From assembly GCA_019163175.1 (NCBI GenBank), contig JAFLKN010000024.1:1-51141 (forward strand): DNA of 51,141 nucleotides, given 5' to 3'. Position 1 is the first letter of the stretch; each line of letters begins with the position of its first letter. Positions 16,785 through 26,736 of this stretch are shown piece after piece. Origin of the DNA: Prolixibacteraceae bacterium. GTDB taxonomy: Bacteria > Bacteroidota > Bacteroidia > Bacteroidales > Prolixibacteraceae. The notes under the pieces are model-generated. The model did not search any database. It was not told the DNA's origin and saw only the letters and a list, made by a program, of their open reading frames with translations. Made by a program: the position numbers and the translations under genes.

Positions 16785-19700
16785 TTATATAATTATTAAT
16801 TGTTTTGTGTATGATTTTGTCTTCGTAACAACGCGCAGTATATATGGACCTTTAGGTAATTCTGGAATATCTAGTTTCGATATTTTACCCATATAATTAT
16901 CGGTTAGCTTCGACTGATGTAAAACCTTGCCCAGCATAGACAATAACTCAACCAATACCTCCTCATCTTCAATGTAGACCTTCAGATTAATCACTTTTGT
17001 GGCAGGATTGGGGAATATATCAAATGACTGAGTAAGCGAAGTTGATTCTGAATTTGTAATACGGCTGGGTTCCGGTCTCAAAATTGAATTACAATCGTCG
17101 AAACGATCTGGTCCGCCAGTAATCCCCATATCATTCCGAGGTAAACCACCAAAGATTAGTGGGGCACGATCGTTAAATGCAGGATCAGGATTTCCGGCGT
17201 CTTTACATACCGAGTTAAACTCTAAACAGAAGCTATTTTTTTCAATCTTGGGTGCTGTTGAAATACAAAAATTACCGACTGAACCGAGATTCTCAATATT
17301 CGAATATTCAAGATCTAATTTTATATTTTCAGGAACTTTATACTGCGGCCTACCCTTTGAGCCATAGTTATTCAAATGAAGAATTGAATTTGCTATTTGG
17401 TAAGTATTAGGAGATTGTTTCGGCTCAACATAAAAGCCATAATAATTATGGTCGTATATGGTGCAATTCGTAAGCTTAAAAGTATAAGAGTTTGCATCTT
17501 TATCCTGATTTAGCGGATTGACCATTATCGCAGAGCCTGTTGCTTCTTTTGAATCGTTTTGATAAAACAAACAATTCACCAACCAGGAATCTGAACTTCC
17601 GGCATTGAAATACACAGCACCAGCTCCGTTCGATTTATTTTGAATGAATTTATTTCGCGTAAATCTTGATTTACTATTCTCCAGAAAAACAGCACTTCCT
17701 TTGTAGGAACTATTTTCCTTAAACGTATTATCCAGAAGACTTATACCCTCAGGTTTTAAATCAATTAAAAATAAACCACCACCATCGGAATATGTATCTT
17801 GCAGCTCATTTTTCTGGAAAATCGAATTCTTTATTCCGCCAGATGCTTCGGAAATATAAAAACCACCCGCTTTTGATTTGGCGATGTTATAATCTATCTC
17901 ATCGTTATCAATTTGAATATTTCCATTCCTGAAGTACAATGAACCTCCAGACTCCGCATAATTGGCAAAATAAATATTCCCATTAAATGTGGCAGCATTA
18001 GCGTTTGTCAAATAAACAACCCCTCCAAAACCTTCATTTGATCTGTTATTGTAACTTTCGTTGTTGGTAAATTTGAATTCATTTACAGCCGAAACAAAAA
18101 CGGCTCCACCTGAATTTTTACTGAAAATACCATCAAATTTACAATCATCGATTTTTACTTTATTGATATTTTTAAGGAACAAAACTCCACCGTTTCCGCC
18201 TGAAGTAAATGTCCTTTTCAAAAGGTCATCATTATTTTTACAGGAATCATTCGCAAAAATCAAAGAGGAACGATCCAATCCGTTTACATCCTCAAAATAA
18301 ATTAATCCGCCATTTCGCCCAGAATAATTGTGATAGAAATAATTATTGACAACCCTGGCACTATCAATAGTTCCCTTTATATACAAAACGCCACCGTCAA
18401 GATCAGCATAGCAATTTTGCACTGAATCTGCTACTGAATTTAAAAATTCCAGATTCTTAATTGCAATGCCATCCTTAAAGCTTCCGAAGCCTCCAAACAG
18501 AGCTGAGTTTGATTTAATTTTTGTTGAAATGAAACTTATTGAATCCATTTTCATCACATCAAAAAATACTCCTGCACCCGATCCAGTGCTCATGCATTTG
18601 ATAAAATTATCGTCTTCGATTAATGTAGAAGTGATCTGTGGAGCATTGAAATAGTAGATACCTCCACTATTTACAGCGGTCCCGCTAAAGCTGTTTTTTG
18701 TCGACAAGAAGCGATTTAGATTACCAGTATGAAAACTAAATGCTCCAGTATTTCCTGATTCTGCTTTTCCAACTGTATTCTCAGAAACAACAAGTGAACC
18801 GATAGTATTCAATCCGGCGTTATAATTTACCAAAGCACCATTGCCTTTACTGGCAATACTTTCAGCAATCTTACCTTTGGAAAATTCAAATTTTGACAAT
18901 CCTGTTTTACTTGTATTTATAATTTCAATTACCCCACCACTTGAGGCTACCGTTCTATTGATTGAGTTACCATTGAATCGAATTAACTCCGAAAAACAGC
19001 CCTCGCCAAAAATCAATCCGCCAACACTGTCAGCACGAAGGCTGTTCATTTTATTATCACTAAAATCAAGAACTTTTATTTCATTTCGATCGTCGCTATT
19101 TTTTACGAAAACCAAACCACCTGATTTGCTGACTTTAAATAAGTTGTAATTCAAAAAATCATTATTCTGAATACTAATATTTTCAAGTTTGTAGATCCCA
19201 TCAACATATAAAACACCTCCATTTGTGGCAACCAGATCAGACTTTGGATTATCAAACAGGTTGTTGGAAATCGTAATACTTTTTGACTCGCCTCCATTAT
19301 TTTTAATGCAGACAATACCACCATTGCCACCAACATTAACATTGCTTTTTATCTTATTGCTATTAAATTCAAAATTCTGATTTAAAGTACCATTAAAATG
19401 GATCAAGCCTCCATCGGCCACAACATTAGCAACCGAATTAATTGTATTTCCATTTACAATGAAGGCATTACTACTGCGCTTCAATACACCTTCAAAAGAA
19501 AGAAATGCTCCTGAATTTGCTTCCAAAACGCCAGCGAAAGTATTATTTGTCAACTTTAACTGATCGGCATGATTTATAACTTTGATATAAGCAAGTCCAC
19601 CATTTCGCTTAGCCTTGGCCTTTTCTTTAACTTCTATTCCTGAAACATTAAATGTTGAGATTGAATCAGAAAATACGGCACAAAAGCCACCGTTTCCGGC

Positions 19701-22700
19701 CGCTTCAGTCGAATTAATTTTTTCGGTAAGTATATCTAAATGATTAATATAACCTACTTCATAATTATAAACGCCACCATTACCATTTGCAAAACAAGAA
19801 TTAAGATATGAATTTGCTGAAATCGTTAACTGATCAAGAAAACTTCCATTATAATGCACGAAACCTCCTGAGCCATTTGAACTAATTGATTCGATTGTAT
19901 TTCCGAATATTTCAAAATTTACAAGTCCATTTTTTGCATTATTTGAAATACTAAATGCACCACCATTATTAAACGAATTGGCTTTTAAGCTTGAATTCTG
20001 CTTAATTACAACTGAGTTTGAAATACCTCCATTGTAAGAAATAAAGCCGCCACCGTCTCCAATCGATTTTGAGGTAACTGAATTATTAATGCATTTCAAA
20101 TTAGTTAGGCTCCCATTCAAATTTTTAAAGAAGATAGTACCACCAGATCCTTTGGAAGATGCTTCTAATAAGGTATTATCTTTAAAAATAAAGTCACCGT
20201 TTGTTACCCCTGTTCCTTCATAATAAAGTAAACCACCAGAGCCATTGCTCGATTTTAAATTTCCAAATGCATTCCCATCTAAATTAAAATTGATCAGACC
20301 GTTTTTTATCGTGTTGTTGATATAAAAAGCGCCACCATCATTCAGCGCAATGGAATTCAATTTCGTATTTTTTTCAATTTTTACATTGCCTGAAATTGCT
20401 CCAACATAATACAGTAAACCTCCTGAACCTCCAACACTGGTAGTCTTCACATCATTGTTCGAGTATTCCAGATTCGTAAATATGCCATTTTGATTCTTAT
20501 AATAAATGCTTCCACCCGAGCCTTTGGAAGAAGCTTCTGCAACCGAATTACCTATAAAAATAAAATCACCACTTGTCAGGCCATCGCCTTCGTAATAGAG
20601 CAATCCGCCAGAGCCATCGCTCGATTTTATGTTTCCAAATACGTTATCAGCTATATTGAAATTCAGCAAGCCATTTGCAACTGTATTTTTAATACAAAAA
20701 GCGCCTCCATCGTTCATCGAATTAGAATTCAATTTGGTATTCTTTTCAATTTTTACCAAACCTGAAATTGCCCCGGCATAATACAGTAAGCCTCCTGAAC
20801 CCCCTAAACTAGTAGTTTTAACATCATTGGTAGAGTATTCCAGGCTAGCTAACTTCCCTACGGCCAAATTTTCAAAACAGAGGGTTCCTCCATTTTTACC
20901 GGCTGTGGAACTGGCTATGATATTGTCTTTAATTGTAAGATTACCGTTGGCTTTTCCGGTATAATAGAGCAATCCGCCGGAACCGTTGGTAGATACAAAG
21001 GTCCCGAACTGTTTGTTGTTGATGATACTAAATCCGCTCAAACCAATAACATCAGTATTGTTGATGTAAAACGCACCACCATTGGTCCCCGAGGTTGAAT
21101 TCAGTTTGGTATTTGCTTCAATCTTAATTGCTCCTGAAATAGCGCCGTCATAATAAATTAATCCGCCTGAACCAGCCGCCAACGAGGATTCCACACTATT
21201 ACCCGAATATTCCAAACCAGTCAATATTCCACTCGGGTTTTTGAAGTAAACAGTTCCTCCATCAATTCCGGCTTTGGAACTTGCGATGGTGTTTCCGCTA
21301 AAAATAAAATCAGAATTTACTTTTCCTGAATAAAAAAGTAATCCCCCCGAACCCTTAGCTGATTCAAAAATTCCGAGTTGTTTATTGTTGATGATACTGA
21401 ATCCGGTTAAGCCGGTAAGATCAGTATTATTAATATAAAATGCGCCACCGCTAGTTCCGGCGGTAGAATTCAACTTATTATTTGCTTCAATTTTAATTAT
21501 TCCGGAAATTGATCCGTTGTAATACATCAATCCACCCGAATTCTCTGATTTAGTGGAAGTTATTGCATTACCATAGAAGCTAAAATCACTTACTTTACCA
21601 TTTATATTTTCAAAGCAAATTGTTCCACCATTTGTTTTAGCCGAAGAACTTGTAATTGTATTTGATTTAAAATTGAATACACAATTATTAACATTGCCCG
21701 TATAATACAACAGCCCACCAGCTCCTATTAGCGATTCTGTTTTCTCAAATTGGTTATTATCATTAATGTTAAGGCCGATCAAGCCATTTGTATCATTATT
21801 ATTAAAGAAAAATGCACCACCACTTAATGAAGAAGTCGAGTTAAGCTTTTTATTTCCCGTAATATTAATTGAACCTGAAATTGCTCCAAAAGAATACATC
21901 AAACCTCCTGAACCTCCTTCACTAGTAGTCTTCACATCATTGTTCGAGTATTCCAGATTCGTAAATATGCCATTCTGATTCTTATAATAAATGCTTCCAC
22001 CCGAGCCTTTGGAAGAAGCTTCTGCAACCGAATTACCTATAAAAATAAAATCACCACTTGTCAGGCCATCGCCTTCGTAATAGAGCAATCCGCCAGAGCC
22101 ATCGCTCGATTTTATGTTTCCAAATACGTTATCAGCTATATTGAAATTCAGCAAGCCATTTGCAACTGTATTTTTAATACAAAAAGCGCCTCCATCGTTC
22201 ATCGAATTAGAATTCAATTTGGTATTCTTTTCAATTTTTACCAAACCTGAAATTGCCCCGGCATAATACAGTAAGCCTCCTGAACCCCCTAAACTAGTAG
22301 TTTTAACATCATTGGTAGAGTATTCCAGGCTAGCTAACTTCCCTACGGCCAAATTTTCAAAACAGAGGGTTCCTCCATTTTTACCGGCTGTGGAACTGGC
22401 TATGATATTGTCTTTAATTGTAAGATTACCGTTGGCTTTTCCGGTATAATAGAGCAATCCGCCGGAACCGTTGGTAGATACAAAGGTCCCGAACTGTTTG
22501 TTGTTGATGATACTAAATCCGCTCAAACCAATAACATCAGTATTGTTGATGTAAAACGCACCACCATTGGTCCCCGAGGTTGAATTCAGTTTGGTATTTG
22601 CTTCAATCTTAATTGCTCCTGAAATAGCGCCGTCATAATAAATTAATCCGCCTGAACCAGCCGCCAACGAGGATTCCACACTATTACCCGAATATTCCAA

Positions 22701-24509
22701 ACCAGTCAATATTCCACTCGGGTTTTTGAAGTAAACAGTTCCTCCATCAATACCAGCATTGGAACTTGCTAAGGTATTTCCGCTAAAAATAAAATCACCA
22801 TTAATGTTTCCCGATAAATAGGAAAAGCCACCAAAGCCTTTAATTGCATTCGTTGAACCGGTTATTTCATTCCTAATAATAGAAATTTTCACGTTGGATG
22901 AAACTTGAGCCGAATTAGTTTGCAGACTGAAAGCACCACCGTTTTGATCAGCTGATGAGAAAATAGATTTGTTATCAGCTATTGAAATATTTCTAATATT
23001 GCCAACATTAATATTTCCTATTCCACCGTTACCGCTATTATCTTTATCAGTATAATTCTCTTTACCCAAACCATGAGTATTCACTTCATAATTGAAATTT
23101 TCGATCATACCAATATCCGTAAAACTAAAGACCCCACCATTTCTGCTGGAATGATTGCCAAGTATCTTTTTTGAATTTTTGAAACTTACAGTATTTATTA
23201 AACCAGAACCTGTAAAACTTAACACTCCACCGTTACCCGACAAAGCTTCGTTGTATTCAAACGAGGAAGAATCAATCAACAAAGAGTTTAATGACTTGAG
23301 CCCTTTTGCAAAAATTGCCCCTCCATTTGAAGAAGAGTTATACTTAAATTCACAGTTTATAATATTTAAATAATCCACATCTGAATCACTCCCCAAAATC
23401 CGAATTGCTCCACCCTCGGTTTGTCCATTTGAATTTTGGCCAAAAAAGGAATTTGCTACTTGAAATTTTGATTGGCTATCACTTGGCAGAAAAGTAATTG
23501 CTCCACCCCCACTATTATTTTGGAAAGTACAATTGTCTAATAAAGTTGAATTGCTTCGGATAAAGACGCCACCGTATTCCCCAATATTATCAACGACTCT
23601 GATGTTTTTTGCCATCAAAGAACTTAGTGTACTTGGATTAATAAAAATGCTACTTAGCTCAACTGTATTTCGCTCAATTATATCCCCATCCAATTGAATT
23701 GCCTGAATAAAATTGGAATCATCAATTAAGATTGCGCCGGCCGGATGTACCGAACTTGTTGCATTGGCAAAATTATAACTGCAATTCGTAAATCTATTTC
23801 CTTTAAAATCCAACAAAGTACATTCATTTATCGACAGCATGCGAAAACCGGTAAATCCAATATCTGGCTTTTCTTTACCCGAGAAAGTATTGTTGTAACA
23901 CTTGAAGCTGTTAGTTATACTGCCGTGTGTAAAAGATATCCCAAAGTCTTCACAGTTCTCAAACGTATTTCCACTTATAACAATTGAATCTTCATAAACA
24001 TCCTTCAAGTATATAGCTCCCGACTCATTGTTTAAAAAGGTACAATTGGAGATTCCTTCAAATTCGGAATGAATAAAACTTAAAGCTCCTCTGAAATTAT
24101 CAAGACCAACAGTATTTCGAAACGAGCAGAGGGCAAAATCGGGTGAAGGTGCATTCTCAAGGAAACTAATTCCTCTCCAGGAGAACTCGCTATCTAAACA
24201 TGTAAATACTATTTTTCTTAAGGCATCTCCTTTTGCTATAAGTTTTCCTTTAACTTCTAATCCTATTTTATTTCTAAAATTTAGTGTTGCCCCAGCTTCT
24301 ATTAACAAGGTATCGCCCTTCTTAATGTATATGGCATCGTCAACAATATAATTAAAGTCGTTTGTTAATGTCCCCTTTAAAAATCCGGTTAAATGCTTAT
24401 CTGGTAGATTAGTAGATTCAAGAGTTATACTGCTTCCAAAAGTATCTTGGATTGCAAATGCAGTTGTTATGAAAAGCATAAAAACTGCTTTAAAAATAGA
24501 TTTGCTCAT
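16785..24509 (-). CDS. Giant repetitive beta-helix surface protein with T9SS sorting domain
   Basis: This 2574-aa protein has a signal peptide (about 1-26). An N-terminal parallel beta-helix segment (IYIKKGDTLLIEAGATLNF) resembles autotransporter or polymorphic outer-membrane-protein caps. More than 2000 residues of short repeats follow, built on G-G-x-[FILV]-x-[FY] turns alternating with S/N-rich N-N-x-F segments (for example SGGLLYY then NGGAFYINN). They predict a very long right-handed beta-solenoid. The C-terminus carries FPNPATKVINLKVY and LPKGPYILRVV, a T9SS type A sorting domain, so it is exported across the outer membrane and probably surface attached. Roughly 830 bp of the repeat region occur twice almost without change. 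It is the first gene of the operon and has a candidate promoter at 24570. Adhesin or sheath-like roles are plausible, and no enzyme motif was seen. Confidence 0.85.
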   Translation of the reverse strand: MSKSIFKAVFMLFITTAFAIQDTFGSSITLESTNLPDKHLTGFLKGTLTNDFNYIVDDAIYIKKGDTLLIEAGATLNFRNKIGLEVKGKLIAKGDALRKIVFTCLDSEFSWRGISFLENAPSPDFALCSFRNTVGLDNFRGALSFIHSEFEGISNCTFLNNESGAIYLKDVYEDSIVISGNTFENCEDFGISFTHGSITNSFKCYNNTFSGKEKPDIGFTGFRMLSINECTLLDFKGNRFTNCSYNFANATSSVHPAGAILIDDSNFIQAIQLDGDIIERNTVELSSIFINPSTLSSLMAKNIRVVDNIGEYGGVFIRSNSTLLDNCTFQNNSGGGAITFLPSDSQSKFQVANSFFGQNSNGQTEGGAIRILGSDSDVDYLNIINCEFKYNSSSNGGAIFAKGLKSLNSLLIDSSSFEYNEALSGNGGVLSFTGSGLINTVSFKNSKKILGNHSSRNGGVFSFTDIGMIENFNYEVNTHGLGKENYTDKDNSGNGGIGNINVGNIRNISIADNKSIFSSADQNGGAFSLQTNSAQVSSNVKISIIRNEITGSTNAIKGFGGFSYLSGNINGDFIFSGNTLASSNAGIDGGTVYFKNPSGILTGLEYSGNSVESSLAAGSGGLIYYDGAISGAIKIEANTKLNSTSGTNGGAFYINNTDVIGLSGFSIINNKQFGTFVSTNGSGGLLYYTGKANGNLTIKDNIIASSTAGKNGGTLCFENLAVGKLASLEYSTNDVKTTSLGGSGGLLYYAGAISGLVKIEKNTKLNSNSMNDGGAFCIKNTVANGLLNFNIADNVFGNIKSSDGSGGLLYYEGDGLTSGDFIFIGNSVAEASSKGSGGSIYYKNQNGIFTNLEYSNNDVKTTSEGGSGGLMYSFGAISGSINITGNKKLNSTSSLSGGAFFFNNNDTNGLIGLNINDNNQFEKTESLIGAGGLLYYTGNVNNCVFNFKSNTITSSSAKTNGGTICFENINGKVSDFSFYGNAITSTKSENSGGLMYYNGSISGIIKIEANNKLNSTAGTSGGAFYINNTDLTGLTGFSIINNKQLGIFESAKGSGGLLFYSGKVNSDFIFSGNTIASSKAGIDGGTVYFKNPSGILTGLEYSGNSVESSLAAGSGGLIYYDGAISGAIKIEANTKLNSTSGTNGGAFYINNTDVIGLSGFSIINNKQFGTFVSTNGSGGLLYYTGKANGNLTIKDNIIASSTAGKNGGTLCFENLAVGKLASLEYSTNDVKTTSLGGSGGLLYYAGAISGLVKIEKNTKLNSNSMNDGGAFCIKNTVANGLLNFNIADNVFGNIKSSDGSGGLLYYEGDGLTSGDFIFIGNSVAEASSKGSGGSIYYKNQNGIFTNLEYSNNDVKTTSVGGSGGLLYYVGAISGNVKIEKNTKLNSIALNDGGAFYINNTIKNGLINFNLDGNAFGNLKSSNGSGGLLYYEGTGVTNGDFIFKDNTLLEASSKGSGGTIFFKNLNGSLTNLKCINNSVTSKSIGDGGGFISYNGGISNSVVIKQNSSLKANSFNNGGAFSISNNAKNGLVNFEIFGNTIESISSNGSGGFVHYNGSFLDQLTISANSYLNSCFANGNGGVYNYEVGYINHLDILTEKINSTEAAGNGGFCAVFSDSISTFNVSGIEVKEKAKAKRNGGLAYIKVINHADQLKLTNNTFAGVLEANSGAFLSFEGVLKRSSNAFIVNGNTINSVANVVADGGLIHFNGTLNQNFEFNSNKIKSNVNVGGNGGIVCIKNNGGESKSITISNNLFDNPKSDLVATNGGVLYVDGIYKLENISIQNNDFLNYNLFKVSKSGGLVFVKNSDDRNEIKVLDFSDNKMNSLRADSVGGLIFGEGCFSELIRFNGNSINRTVASSGGVIEIINTSKTGLSKFEFSKGKIAESIASKGNGALVNYNAGLNTIGSLVVSENTVGKAESGNTGAFSFHTGNLNRFLSTKNSFSGTAVNSGGIYYFNAPQITSTLIEDDNFIKCMSTGSGAGVFFDVMKMDSISFISTKIKSNSALFGGFGSFKDGIAIKNLEFLNSVADSVQNCYADLDGGVLYIKGTIDSARVVNNYFYHNYSGRNGGLIYFEDVNGLDRSSLIFANDSCKNNDDLLKRTFTSGGNGGVLFLKNINKVKIDDCKFDGIFSKNSGGAVFVSAVNEFKFTNNESYNNRSNEGFGGVVYLTNANAATFNGNIYFANYAESGGSLYFRNGNIQIDNDEIDYNIAKSKAGGFYISEASGGIKNSIFQKNELQDTYSDGGGLFLIDLKPEGISLLDNTFKENSSYKGSAVFLENSKSRFTRNKFIQNKSNGAGAVYFNAGSSDSWLVNCLFYQNDSKEATGSAIMVNPLNQDKDANSYTFKLTNCTIYDHNYYGFYVEPKQSPNTYQIANSILHLNNYGSKGRPQYKVPENIKLDLEYSNIENLGSVGNFCISTAPKIEKNSFCLEFNSVCKDAGNPDPAFNDRAPLIFGGLPRNDMGITGGPDRFDDCNSILRPEPSRITNSESTSLTQSFDIFPNPATKVINLKVYIEDEEVLVELLSMLGKVLHQSKLTDNYMGKISKLDIPELPKGPYILRVVTKTKSYTKQLIII
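20441..21266. repeat. Long direct repeat, copy A (inside the giant gene)
   Basis: This 826-bp stretch recurs at 21926-22751, an offset of 1485 bp (495 codons, in frame). By eye only one base differs (within GCCATTTTG versus GCCATTCTG), and divergence sets in on both sides. Older, weaker copies of the same units lie nearby, for example around 20160-20260. Confidence 0.9.
21926..22751. repeat. Long direct repeat, copy B (inside the giant gene)
   Basis: This is the second copy of the block at 20441-21266, in the same orientation and reading frame. The intervening 659 bp (21267-21925) are related but clearly diverged, so the pair looks like a recent in-frame segmental duplication or a gene-conversion tract. 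Confidence 0.9.
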
Positions 24510-24569
24510 ACTTATAGATTTGAGGCCTTTTACACGAATATTGGATTAGATAAATTTAAAAGATTTTTT

Positions 24570-24577
24570 CAAAAATA
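24570..24577 (-). promoter_or_regulatory. Candidate operon promoter, -7 box TATTTTTG
   Basis: Read on the minus strand, the box matches TAnnTTTG exactly and lies 60 bases before the start of the giant gene. Transcription would start near 24563, giving a leader of about 54 nt. The -33 region is T-rich but has no exact TTTG. It is the only good match in the gap upstream of the seven-gene run. Confidence 0.48.
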
Positions 24578-24845
24578 CAACTCTTAAAAGCAATTTAAAA
24601 GCTTTATAAATAAAAGAGGAAACAACTTTATAATCGATTTTCCAAGAATAAAATTTGCTTTTTTGGATAGAATTTTTTTTAAACATTTTTTTATATCCTT
24701 TCACCTTAATTTGACAGCTAAAATGTTGTGCCCATTTAGAAGTAGCATGGATCATTCAGGTATAAAATTACAATTCAAAAGTTAGCTGCAAATGAATTGA
24801 TTCAGGAATGACTTATGGCAATACCAATAAATGATGAAAATCAAA

Positions 24846-24853
24846 TATCTTTG
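24846..24853 (+). promoter_or_regulatory. Candidate argS promoter, -7 box TATCTTTG
   Basis: An exact TAnnTTTG match ends 25 bases before the ATG at 24879. Transcription starting near 24860 would exclude the longer reading-frame start at 24831, so this site decides the argS start. The rest of the 369-base gap (24510-24878) between the divergent units shows only AT-rich sequence. Confidence 0.52.
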
Positions 24854-24878
24854 TTGCTCAAATTTCAAAACAATAAAA

Positions 24879-26672
24879 ATGTCGATTGAACTTATTTTAA
24901 GTACCAAAATCATTGAAGCCATTGCTCAATGCTACAACCACCAAGTTGAGCCATCATTGGTACAATTACAAAATACACGGAAAGAATTTGAAGGTGATAT
25001 TACGCTGGTCGTTTTTCCATTCGTTCGGATGTCGAAAAAATCGCCCGAAGCAACCGCAGCCGAAATTGGCGACTACCTTCAACAGCATGTTGCTGAGGTG
25101 GAAAAATACAATGTGGTAAAAGGATTTCTGAACCTGGTTATTTCACCAGCATATTGGGTTTCTGTGCTAAACTCGGCTTCCGTCCATTCCAACTTCGGAA
25201 TCACAGAAGCTGCTGAAGTGTCGAAACTGGTGATGGTTGAATATTCGTCGCCCAATACCAATAAGCCATTGCATCTGGGGCATATCCGCAACAATCTGCT
25301 GGGCTTTTCGCTTTGCGAAATCCTGAAAGCCAACGGAAATAAAGTGGTAAAAACCAATATTGTAAACGACCGGGGAATCCACATTTGCAAGTCGATGTAT
25401 ACCTGGAAAATGTGGGGAAACGGGCAAACACCAGAAAGTACCGGAATTAAAGGCGACCATTTGGTTGGTAATTTCTACGTTAAATTCGATCAGGAATATA
25501 AGAAGGAAATCGCGGCTTTAATTGAGCAGGGAGAAACTAAAGAAAATGCAGAACAAAATGCACCTTCGATGCAGGGAGCGCGCGAGTTGCTCCTGAAATG
25601 GGAAGCCAAAGACCCGGAAACCGTTGAACTTTGGAAAACCATGAATGACTGGGTTTACGCCGGGTTCGACGTAACTTACAAAGCGATGGGTGTCGATTTC
25701 GACAAAATTTACTACGAATCGGAAACTTATTTATACGGAAAAGACGAAGTCCTGCGCGGATTAGCCGAAGGTGTTTTCTATCAGAAAGATGATTCTTCGG
25801 TTTGGGCCGATCTGACTCCGGAAGGTTTGGATCAGAAAATCCTGCTACGCAGCGATGGCACTTCGGTTTACATGACCCAGGATATTGGTACGGCCAAAGA
25901 ACGGTTCCAGGACTACCCCATCGACAAAATGGTATATGTGGTTGGAAACGAGCAAAACTACCATTTTCAGGTCTTATCCATTTTGCTCGATAAGCTTGGC
26001 TTTGAATTTGGCAAAGGCTTGCACCATTTTTCTTACGGAATGGTCGAACTTCCCCAAGGCAAAATGAAATCGCGTGAAGGCACTGTGGTTGATGCTGACG
26101 ATTTGATGGCCGAAATGATCGAAGTGTCTCGCAAAACATCTGAAGAACTGGGTAAGCTGGAAGGTTACACACCTGAACAAGCTGCAGAAACCTATAAAAT
26201 GATTGCTTTGGGCGCATTAAAATATTTCATCCTGAAGGTTGACCCGAAGAAAAATATGCTTTTCAATCCGGAAGAATCAATCGATTTCAATGGCAATACC
26301 GGACCATTTATTCAATATACTTATGCCAGAATTCGTTCTGTACTTCGTAAAGCTACCGATCGTGGCATTGAATTAAACCGTGAACTTGCCAGTTCAACAG
26401 AACTTTCAGGTAAAGAATTACAGCTTATCAAATCGGTTACTCAATTCCCGGTAGCAGTAAAAGAGGCCGGTGATATGTATAGCCCTGCCCTGATAGCGAA
26501 CTACATTTACGAATTGGTGAAAGAATTTAACCAGTTCTACCACGAATGCCCGATTCTGGTGGAAGAAAACGTTGAAACAAGAAACCTCCGGCTGGTAATT
26601 GCCGAAACGGTGGGAAAAACTATAAAAACCGGTATGAAATTATTGGGAATCGACGTTCCGGAACGGATGTAA
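24879..26672 (+). CDS. argS: Arginyl-tRNA synthetase
   Basis: This class I synthetase charges tRNA-Arg with arginine in the cytoplasm. The start at 24879 gives 597 residues, the usual length, and begins MSIELILS. An in-frame ATG 48 bases upstream lies before the predicted transcription start. The N-terminal tRNA D-loop-binding domain (about 1-110) is followed by the HIGH motif in KPLHLGHIRNN, the catalytic core (DIGTAKERF, VVGNEQNYHFQ), the KMSKS equivalent in GKMKSREGTVVDADDL, and the C-terminal DALR anticodon-binding domain (about 475-597) ending in LLGIDVPERM. It is a single transcription unit converging on uvrB. Confidence 0.97.
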   Translation: MSIELILSTKIIEAIAQCYNHQVEPSLVQLQNTRKEFEGDITLVVFPFVRMSKKSPEATAAEIGDYLQQHVAEVEKYNVVKGFLNLVISPAYWVSVLNSASVHSNFGITEAAEVSKLVMVEYSSPNTNKPLHLGHIRNNLLGFSLCEILKANGNKVVKTNIVNDRGIHICKSMYTWKMWGNGQTPESTGIKGDHLVGNFYVKFDQEYKKEIAALIEQGETKENAEQNAPSMQGARELLLKWEAKDPETVELWKTMNDWVYAGFDVTYKAMGVDFDKIYYESETYLYGKDEVLRGLAEGVFYQKDDSSVWADLTPEGLDQKILLRSDGTSVYMTQDIGTAKERFQDYPIDKMVYVVGNEQNYHFQVLSILLDKLGFEFGKGLHHFSYGMVELPQGKMKSREGTVVDADDLMAEMIEVSRKTSEELGKLEGYTPEQAAETYKMIALGALKYFILKVDPKKNMLFNPEESIDFNGNTGPFIQYTYARIRSVLRKATDRGIELNRELASSTELSGKELQLIKSVTQFPVAVKEAGDMYSPALIANYIYELVKEFNQFYHECPILVEENVETRNLRLVIAETVGKTIKTGMKLLGIDVPERM

Positions 26673-26698
26673 AAAAGTCAGAAGACTGAAGTCAGAAG

Positions 26699-26735
26699 CA
26701 AAACCCCAAAATCAGAAATGGTTTCGGGGTTTTGT
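26699..26735. terminator. Terminator shared by argS and uvrB
   Basis: CAAAACCCC and GGGGTTTTG form a strong stem around an 18-base loop in the 64-base convergent gap. A T-rich stretch follows on the plus strand and A-rich sequence precedes it, so either strand could use it. Two copies of AGTCAGAAG lie just before it. Confidence 0.68.
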
Positions 26736-26736
26736 T

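Noticed and set aside
20441-22751. Regular repeats that might be a CRISPR array or satellite
   Set aside because: Repeat units are long, in frame with a single coding sequence and translate to beta-helix turns. No short identical repeats with unique spacers.
4289-24509. A T6SS, contractile injection system or prophage
   Set aside because: No sheath, tube, baseplate, integrase, terminase or capsid genes are present; only a weak TssR-like resemblance in one protein.
24546-24755. A 69-codon minus-strand open frame upstream of the giant gene
   Set aside because: Lys/Phe-rich low-complexity translation, no recognisable segment, and the operon's candidate -7 box lies inside it. It is most likely AT-rich non-coding DNA.
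25537-26217. A 226-codon minus-strand open frame inside argS
   Set aside because: It is antisense to a clear arginyl-tRNA synthetase, and its translation is Arg/Pro/His-rich with no family features.
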